Shown in pieces: positions 55,897 to 64,000 of a stretch of 64,000 bases of DNA; the stretch's first letter is position 1, and every line of letters starts with the position of its first letter. The notes under the pieces were generated by a model. That model made no database searches and was not told the DNA's origin. It saw only the letters and a list, made by a program, of their open reading frames with translations. This DNA is from Schistosoma haematobium (lineage: Eukaryota > Platyhelminthes > Trematoda > Strigeidida > Schistosomatidae), in assembly GCF_000699445.3 (NCBI RefSeq), contig NC_067195.1, forward strand, positions 56,152,465-56,216,464. The letters run 5' to 3'. The translations under genes and the position numbers were made by a program.

Positions 55897-56080
55897 CGTT
55901 TGTGCGCGAGACCGACAGGTCATGAGTTCAAATCCCGTGAGCGAAATCGTGGATGCGCACTGCTGGAGAGTCCCATACTAGGACGAAATGGCCGTCCAGT
56001 GCTTCCCGTTTCTTCATGGTGGTCCAGCTTTAATTGATTCGTGAATTCAACTATCAAATTACTATAATCTCCACAAAACC
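55894..56080 (+). mobile_element. Hammerhead SINE family A, 5'-truncated
   Basis: Starts in the head after the A box (AGCGTTTGTGCGCGAGACC), B box GAGTTCAAATCCC, ribozyme 55954-56001 with stem I GCACTG/CAGTGC and stem II intact but core CTGGAGA (bases swapped from CTGAGGA) and GAAA followed by T, then tail. Confidence 0.8.
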
Positions 56081-56337
56081 GCCTTCTGATAAAATATGTT
56101 TGTTTGGAAAACAAAAAAATGTATAGTTGGTTAATATCCAGACACAACAACCTTAGTATAATGAATGTGAATGGACTTGAACAGTATTTTATGTCAAACA
56201 AATCTATGTAAACTTGTAAGCCACATCGTTCTACTTTTCAAATGATCAAATGAATATAGTGACAGAATCTTATTTTTTGAATTTATAATAAAGCTTCAGC
56301 TCAATAATCATTACTTACAAGAAAAGTTCACGAAATT

Positions 56338-57045
56338 GTAAGTCAGTCAGTCAGCTACAACGTAGGACCAAACACATATATGCATCGGCCCAAGTTACCA
56401 CTCCTCATTAGCACCACAAGATGAACACTGGATTCATAGAAGTAGTCAATTTAGTGGTGATAATATATAAAAGAAAGATTGCATATAAGGATATAGTACA
56501 GGAAGAAAGAATTAGTTCGTAGAAAGAAAGATATGAAGTAATTTTAATCTCATAGTTTAAGGGAAGACATGGACTGTATACACCGACGCCATTGTGATCG
56601 ATTCTGATTCTTGTCCAACAGAGTCTCCAACCATTGCTTAGGATAGTCACACGGACCTCGACAAAGTAGTCTGCATCTACCAACATGGCTAAGACTAGAA
56701 GTTATTAACTTCAAGCACTGATGCCACGTCTTGGTTTTGCCGCCCCTAATTCTCTTCCAACCATCCAGAACACCGGATAGCATTGCACGTCGTGGTAATC
56801 GGTGTTCAGGCAAACCATCCCAGTCGATGAAGATCCACAACCTCATCAACTGATTTACCATCATTCCCTAATACCCTGGGTCTAACCTAACTATTACTTA
56901 CCCGGTGATCGCAGCAGATGCCAGCAATATTTCCAAGACATCTGTGGTCAAATACTAGTAGTTTACGAATATCTTCTACCCTCAATCTTCATGATTCGCA
57001 GTCATAAATTAAAACAGAACAAACTGTCGCATAGTACACTCGAAA
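56338..57045 (-). mobile_element. RTE-type (SR2-like) LINE 3' end, degenerate
   Basis: Minus-strand C-terminal domain (GRCRLLCRGPCD, WLETLLDKNQNRSQWRRC, LPRRAMLSG) interrupted by frameshifts. It starts near 57045 and ends in a CTGACTGACTGACT-type tail at 56338. It lies 640 bp from a second copy of the same subfamily in the same orientation, with a SINE and microsatellite between them. Confidence 0.8.
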
Positions 57046-58474
57046 TTGTAAAATTAGTTTTTTCTTGCTGAACCAATAAAAGTTTTTAATAGGTTTGCAA
57101 ACGTTTTTTTTTTGTTTCACGCAACTAAAGTGGTACACATTTTTCGGTAATATAATTACCATTTACTACTTCATTTATTCTGCAAATTCCTACTAGGAAA
57201 TGAACATTCAGTGCTTAGACTTAGCTGATTCAAATGGATCGTTTATCTCAAAGGTTGATAAATTGCATTTCGAAATTAATGAAGCAGGTGGCACTTAAAG
57301 AGATATAATGATGTACAAATTCGCCATAATTAGTGGCATAACTAATGATGATATCCATATGAATGTTATTTTATGGGGGAAAGGTGTTGAAAATTTTTCC
57401 TTTGAAAACCTGTGTACTTTGTCTGATACCGTTAAAGTATTCTTGTATCATTATCCATTTGGTAGATAAGAATTGCGTTAAATTTGTATCAATATTAACA
57501 TTAGTTGCCAGAATGCATTATCACTAGTATTGATTACAATACCTATTTTTTTAACAAAAAATTAGAATACTAGTTTTTACTTGATGAAATAACCATTTTT
57601 CTTTCGACTATTCTTTAAGGCAATACTTGTCTGAATATTTTAAATGTCAAAATATTGGTCAGTTTAGTCAAATGTTTTTATCTGTATCTCTTTAAGATAC
57701 AATTCGTTAAATTTCCAGATTTTGATGAATTTCGGGTTTTCGTGAGCATGGAATTTAATCAGTTTTTAGTTATTTCATATCACTAGATAAATTTTCTGTT
57801 ATTATTGTTTAATCATATCAGAAGTGAGACAAATAATATTGGTTACATTAGACAGTTATCACCAATAAGAGAGTAATCAATTGCAGCCCTTAAACATCAA
57901 TGGGAAGATTCTAATAAACAATAAAAAAATGAATGAGTTATCACCTAAGTAAACTGAACAATTTTAAAACTACCTACTATTCGATTTTTACGTAACAATC
58001 AAGTACGATCTTGTTCGTGACAAAATTTGAATATCTCAATTTCGATCTATTACTAGGTTTTGAGTGCACACTTCATAGGATTCTAAGATAGCAACATCTA
58101 TTCAATATATCTTTTGATTTGCGATGATTCAACAGCTTACATTTGTCTGTGATGAAAATGAACTTCGGACAATAAATTTATTATTTCAGCAATGCAAAAG
58201 CAGTTATTTTTCCGTCAAATCATATAAACTAAACATTTTTTAAACTAGATGATAAGTTAGTTTTATTTGCTTTAGTAATTAAAGAAAATTTAATAAAATT
58301 ATTCAGGTCATGTAACAAGTTCAAACTATAAACAACTCAAAGACAATTACATTTATTCAGGTAGAAAACTAAAATTCTGATGTTCTTCTAGTTATTCTCA
58401 TGTTTCCATGATCTTCTTTGTAAGTGTGTTTAGAGTTTTAATCGCTTGAACGATCACATTCATATTCACTAATG

Positions 58475-58476
<2 letters not shown>
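57046..58476. other. AT-rich intergenic DNA
   Basis: No gene or repeat recognised. Confidence 0.45.
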
Positions 58477-58519
<43 letters not shown>

Positions 58520-58549
58520 AGAGAGAGAGAGAGAATGTGTGTGTGTGTG
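58477..58549. repeat. Compound microsatellite TA-GA-GT
   Basis: About 20 TA units, then about 8 GA units, then about 7 GT units. Confidence 0.95.
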
Positions 58550-58730
58550 ACACGCAACATTTTGCAAGTTTGAGTAGTTATACAAATGAAAGAAAACCGT
58601 TCACATATATCCAAACAAATTTCAACCATTCATTTCATTTCACGTGATCTTAAATTGATGAACAACCATATCGGCTGAAGAGAATACTGTAAATGATTTC
58701 GACAAAACTTTTGCTGACATATGTAAAATT

Positions 58731-59200
58731 ATCAGAATAGGGGTTTTTGGAGGTTGTAGTAATTTAATAGTTGAATTCATGAGTCTATTAAGGCTAGACC
58801 ACCATTGAAAACCTGGAAACAGTCGACGGCCGTTTCGTCACAGTGCGAGATTTTTCGCCAGCGCGCATCCACGACTCGAATCCAGGACCTTCCGTCTCGT
58901 GCGCGAACGCTCAACCTCTAGACCTCTGAGCTGGCATCCAACGATGTTAATGTCTAACCTTAATCGACCTATGATCTTGCACAACCCTTCATCCATCGTC
59001 TGAGGCAGTTACTTATCTCTATACGACACAGCTGAACTCCACTGGTCATCGCTTCTCACTAGAATTCCGGGGGCTACATCTTGAAGCTACTCACCAGTGA
59101 GCGCATGATTATTATCCGAATTAGGGTTTGTGAAGATTGTAGTAATGTTAATAGTTCAGTGCTTCCAGGTTTTCACTGGTGGTCGACTCATGAATTCAAC
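58731..59200 (-). mobile_element. Hammerhead SINE family A with inverted 5' arm
   Basis: A 470-bp insertion between 13-bp repeats CATAT(G/A)TAAAATT (58718-58730 and 59201-59213, one mismatch). On the minus strand: a short inverted tail (59155-59200), forward tail, upstream segment, head, ribozyme (58815-58870, decayed: stem II lost, stem III ACGGCCGT kept) and a tail reaching CCCCTATTCTGATAATTTTA. It has the longest 3' tail among the bounded insertions. Confidence 0.82.
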
Positions 59201-59213
59201 CATATATAAAATT

Positions 59214-61240
59214 GACGCCTTCACTGCCGTCATTACCTTAATAAAAGATAAGAAATTGTTTTATCTCAGTATATACGAAAACAAGTGAATAATTCATGGC
59301 ATGAATAAAAATATTTTTTATTTGAAGATCAATTTGATATTAATATATTTATGAAGATGTTTGCATTAAAGATGATCAATATGTGAACTACTTGGAAAAA
59401 CTTCAAGAAAAATAATTTTGGTAGGAAATTCAAACTCAATGAAGTCAGATTGATCAAACTTCACGAAATCATCTCTCAATGGAGAGAAATTCAAAGAAAC
59501 TAATGATTTTTTGGCGTCTGTTGTTGAAAGACGGTGTAGTTTAGTTAAAACAACATACATTTTCCGGATGATAATAGTTTGCCTGTGATCTAATCAAAAT
59601 GTATAATCATATCATACTTTCTAAATGATAATCCATAAAATTATATCGTCTAGCTAAGATTAGTTAATGACTTATACTGTTAATTTGTTTTTAATCACAC
59701 AGTGTTATTTAATAACGAATATAACGTTTGTGATTATTTTTTTCCTTAGTTTGTTCTCTACATAATTGTAGAAGATTGTGGGACGTTTAGCGATCCTGAA
59801 GAAGAACTTCAATAATGTTGAGTTCTTTGGTTCAAATGGTTCAATCGTCAATCTTTCACCTTCTATCTGAAAGATGTTGGCAGCACATGTTTTGAGCTAT
59901 TCAAACTCCTTCATAGAAACTTACCATTGTATTCTATCGACTTGGGTTGTGATTGATTAAGAAGTTCACAGATCTTATATTTAAATGTATATTTGTCTTT
60001 TTTTACCGTCGACTGATAAATATTATCTGGCCATTGAATGATTTCAGTACCAAGCTACCAAAAATCCTGTACAATGTTCAGTTTTTAAACCATTCACACT
60101 TTCAATATAATCTACATCAAATCTGTGTCTTCACTTGTTCACGTGGATTAATATAGAGTCGTAAAATAGAATGTAAGACTCTAAATGTTTATCTGAATTT
60201 TCTCATTTGCGTTTTTCATTCAGAATAGTTTAAAACAGAACGAGATTGCTTGTAGGAAATGTTGCATAAAAGGAATCTTAGTTTACTGAAGGTTTATATA
60301 CCTATATTATTTGATTCAGATTTGTGTTAGGATTGAGACATCATATCGTATGGGAATGTTTCTGATATTCGTCACAGGATGCAAGTCAGTTATCCAATTA
60401 TCTATCGAATGAGTACATTATGCAGAAAATTGGTCTTACTAAATCTTATGTTCACGAATATCCAAGCAAATAAACATGCGACGGATATTGTGTTAGGCCT
60501 ATGATTTTACTGATTCGAGGTTTTGTCCAACAAACACTTAAGCTCAACGTTCTTATAAACTTTTCTATAAGAGGACAAACTCAAAGAACAACCATGCAGT
60601 CAAAGTAACTACAATTTTGCTTGCAATAACTTCTAAATCGTCTGTATATAGTTGATGAATAGTCTTTTGCATAGGCAATTTATAGTTAAATAATGTACTG
60701 AATATAAAAACTTTTACATTTGAAGGTTGATCGTACTATCATATGACTAACTAATGAGGATAACTTAGTTGTATTAACACAAAAGTATGACGTATGTGTA
60801 ACTTATGGAAACATTACATCGATAAAAGAAATAGGCAAAATAATTCTTTTTTTCAAACTATATACATACCGAAATAATAAATAATAAATGATCTGTTGAT
60901 ATATTCCTTATGTGGTAATTAAAATCAGTTAACCTTCAACGTACACAATGTTGTGGGTTTTGAAAATACTGGTTATGTGTAAATTTTTTCTAATCTTCAT
61001 AAACATTCATATAAATGTTTGTTTTTAATATTTAGTTAGGTAATATAATTAATCATTTTTATTGAAGAAAACTATTCAGATCAACATGTAAATACAATGA
61101 CAGATTATTATGAATAAGATAATTCATTTCAAGCAATGAATAATAACTACCAACTGAATTTAAGATGCGCTTTTCATCCTTACTGCGATTCGTCATTCGA
61201 ATGTGCTCTCAACCAATTTTAGCGTCTACATTAGAATTTT
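59214..61240. other. AT-rich intergenic DNA
   Basis: About 2 kb without recognised gene or repeat. Confidence 0.45.
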
Positions 61241-61241
61241 G

Positions 61242-61375
61242 AAGATACTTGGTTCGAGTCCCGTTAGGAACACTAAAACTGGAATGTGAATACATCCAAC
61301 TGACGAGCTACATACAGGATAAGATATACATCTTGTATTTGTTTTGATAGCCACATCATATCAAGGTAATCCACA
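61242..61375 (+). mobile_element. Sm-alpha-like SINE (family C), degenerate
   Basis: B box GGTTCGAGTCCCG (61251-61263) followed by AATACATCCAACTGACGAGC with intact CTGACGA; the second ribozyme half (GGATAAGATATACATC) is decayed, and GATAGCCACATCAT recalls the family tail. Confidence 0.65.
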
Positions 61376-62537
61376 TAGGATCTACATAACATAACAGATA
61401 ATGATTAAAATTCTGTCCTTAATATTGACAACAGAATTCATTAATTCCCTACATATTATGAAATGAATGATTACTTGATAGTGTTTCTCGTGAACTGACG
61501 ATATTTAATAGTCCGTGATAACATTTTATTGTTCGTGATTCCTCTTAGTGATTAGAAATTTACTACAATTGCTAACATAAAAATGTAACATGTTTTTAAT
61601 CTACTTGATTGAAAGCCTTATTCGTCATAATATACAATCCATAATTTATTAAGCATGAAAATGATTTCGAACAGTTAAAATGTTTTTTTAAAAAATGAAT
61701 TTATACATCTTAAGTAAATTTTATTAGAGCAGATTGAAACTAGATAAAGCAGAGTATAAATGACGACTAGATTATGTCATAACAAGCTAATGAATTAGTC
61801 TCTGATATCTAATGAGAGAAGTATGCTAAGGGTGAAATCAGACAGAAAAGTGATTGAAAGAGAAAGAAAGAGGAATAGCGAAAAGAAATTAGTATGTGAA
61901 ACAACTATCTACATATACAGTGATAATTTAGATATAGATAAGTAGGTGAATAAAAACATATTCCCCCATGTACTAAATAGGTTAATATAAAGCTAATAAA
62001 TTTAGGCTCCAGAAAGTTTGTATCAATTTGTGTGAATATAAATTTTTATCATATTTTTTAAAATCAAGAAACATAAATATGTTAGATGCGTTATCTATTA
62101 AATTTAGTCGTGTAACTGAATACAACAGTATGACTTATCACCAAGGTTCTATTATAAACTTTAAATGAAATACATTTGATCTCACAATAGGTAGAAAGAA
62201 ATTTCGACTAAAAGTGGAAGAATTTGAAATATAGTTCATATATTATTAGTTTCATTAGGTGAGTTCAGATCGATACTTGAATCCAAATAAATTTTCTAGA
62301 ACATACCGATGTACTATTGAAAGATCAATCAACTACTGACTTTTATTCAAAGTAATTAATGTAGTGAACAACGATATTATTGCATTTTGCTCTGATACAA
62401 AGCACAGATACTCGGTGGTTGAAGCAGTTAGGCATGGAATAAACATAGTGAAATTACCAATTAAAGTTTGGTTCACAAGTTATTCAAAACAATTCAGTCT
62501 ATAGTTAGGTTTGAAACAATCTGACCTTATGAATCAT

Positions 62538-62539
<2 letters not shown>
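61376..62539. other. AT-rich intergenic DNA
   Basis: No gene or repeat recognised. Confidence 0.4.

Positions 62540-62576
<37 letters not shown>
62540..62576. repeat. TA microsatellite
   Basis: About 18 TA units immediately 5' of RTE copy E. Confidence 0.97.
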
Positions 62577-62577
<1 letters not shown>

Positions 62578-64000
62578 CTCCACATGTAGCTCTTCTAGGG
62601 TTACTGTCGGTCCCAAACCCCGGTAAAGGAGGAAGGTTGTATATAGAGGTAACAACCCCATGCTGTGGACGAAGATCTTGTTAAAATAAACGCTGACCGT
62701 AACAAACAAATTAAACCATTTCAACATTGTCCTCCAAGTTCACGGATTATAATTCAGAAGAGTTACGACGAATACTACGGATGTCACGAAACCGATACTC
62801 ATTCTAAAAACCAATACAATTTGGCAGTAATCAGAATCAGCGAAACACATTGGACTCAAGCTAGATAGAAAAGGATAGATTCGACAGAGATACTGCTGTA
62901 CTCTGGCCACAGAGACGAAAAAGCTCCGCATAGTCAGGGGGTTGCTCCGATGCTGTCCAAAGAAGCATAAAATGTACCTATTGAATGGGAATCTCATGGA
63001 TACAGTATCATCAAAGCATAATTCAAAACAAAGAAGGAGAGAATCATAATGAATGTTATCCAGTGTTGTGCACCCACAAATGATAGTAACGATGACAATA
63101 AAGATCAGTTCAATGAGAGGCTGCAATCAATCATAGAGAAGTGCCCATGAAAGAATCTCACCATGATCATGGGAGACCTAAACATGAAGGTCGGAATGAA
63201 TAACACCGTATATGAAGATATCATGGGACGATATGATTCGATTGGGAGAGAAAAATGAAAATGGGGAGAGATTTGCAAACCTATGTGCATTCAACAAGTT
63301 AATCATAGATGGCACAATATTCCCACACAAACGCATACACAAAGCTACATGGGTCTCACTAGAACATACCACAGAGAACCAGATAAATCATTCTTGTATC
63401 AATAAATAATTCAGTGGGACAATGGAAGATGTGAGAACCAGGAGGAGAGCTGACATATCTTCAGATCACTACCAACTGGTTGCGGACAAGACGAAACTGA
63501 AGTTGAAGAAACACTGGACAACTGGGGAAACAGAATTACAAAGGTTCAAAATAACCTTCATTCCAGATACTGACAAACTCAACAAATTCAGGATAACTCT
63601 CAACAAAAGGTTTCAAGCCTTACAGGATCTACTGAAAGAGGAAAAAACAAAGAAAACTATGGAGGACAACTGGAATGGGATCAACGAAGCACTGACTTCA
63701 ACGTGTCAGAAGGTTCTGGGCCGCAAGAAGCATCATCATAAGGAGTGGATCTCTATGTAAACTACGGACAAGATTCAAGGAAGGAAGAACAAGAAGACAG
63801 TAATTAATAACAGTGGAACAAGAGCAGAGAAAGTTGAGGCACAATCTGAATACACAGAAACGAAGAAGCAAGTGAAGAGGAACATTAGAGCTGACAAGAA
63901 GAAATGCGTGGCAGTGACAATGGAAAAAGCTACAAGAGATGGGAATGTGAGATAACTGCATGGTACGATAAAGACACTGTCAGGGAAATATAGTAAACCA
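62577..64000 (+). mobile_element. RTE-type LINE copy E, 5' part, cut by window edge
   Basis: Starts with the RTE 5' UTR (CTTCTAGGGTTACTGTCGG near 62591), then a rearranged endonuclease N-terminus (ISETHWTQA near 62840; stop right after), MGDLNMKVG near 63170, HKATWVSLEHTT near 63340 and the basic linker up to the edge. From about 63140 on it matches copy A at a constant offset of 60448 bp with very few differences and the same stops. It is a pseudogene in this part. Confidence 0.88.

Overview
The window looks like a piece of a schistosome (trematode flatworm) nuclear genome. It is AT-rich, almost empty of genes and packed with decayed retroelements. The attribution rests on SINE-like repeats that carry hammerhead ribozymes, one of them resembling the Schistosoma Sm-alpha repeat, plus RTE-type (SR2-like) LINE fragments and a Penelope-like reverse transcriptase. 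The exact species cannot be named from the sequence alone.

Only one convincing host gene is present. It is an intronless-looking 683-codon reading frame at 43821-45872 for a PPP1R3-type glycogen-targeting subunit of protein phosphatase 1, with a PP1-docking RVxF motif and a C-terminal CBM21 domain.

Layout. 1-1030: Penelope-like RT on the minus strand, split by a 478-bp solo LTR. 2.3-5.5 kb: a dispersed repeat, then RTE copy A with a small element nested in it. 8.0-8.6 kb: the first hammerhead SINE dimer. 9.5-12.5 kb: RTE copy B. 13.0-16.1 kb: a dense island of two hammerhead SINE families with nested inverted repeats. 19.5-21 kb: RTE copy D (minus). 21-37 kb: scattered SINEs, an Sm-alpha-like fold-back and a 5'-inverted RTE tail in AT-rich DNA. 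38.1-39.7 kb: RTE copy C. 43-46 kb: the PPP1R3 gene. 48.7-57 kb: three 3' ends of another RTE-type LINE, plus SINEs and TA microsatellites. 58.7-62.5 kb: SINEs in AT-rich DNA. 62.6-64.0 kb: 5' part of RTE copy E, almost identical to copy A.

Most notable is the hammerhead SINE system. Three sequence-distinct families (called A, B and C here) each carry a type I hammerhead whose stem III is a short palindrome. Family A is found as head-to-tail dimers with a 399-bp ribozyme-to-ribozyme period. Five separate insertions of families A and B (8.0, 13.9, 14.9, 15.6 and 58.7 kb) are bounded by 13-14 bp direct repeats, and each has an inverted copy of its own sequence at its 5' end. One of these forms a perfect 100-bp inverted repeat around a ribozyme. 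This suggests that multimeric, self-cleaving RNA is retroposed by target-primed reverse transcription with frequent 5' inversion, probably using LINE or Penelope machinery like that seen in the same window.
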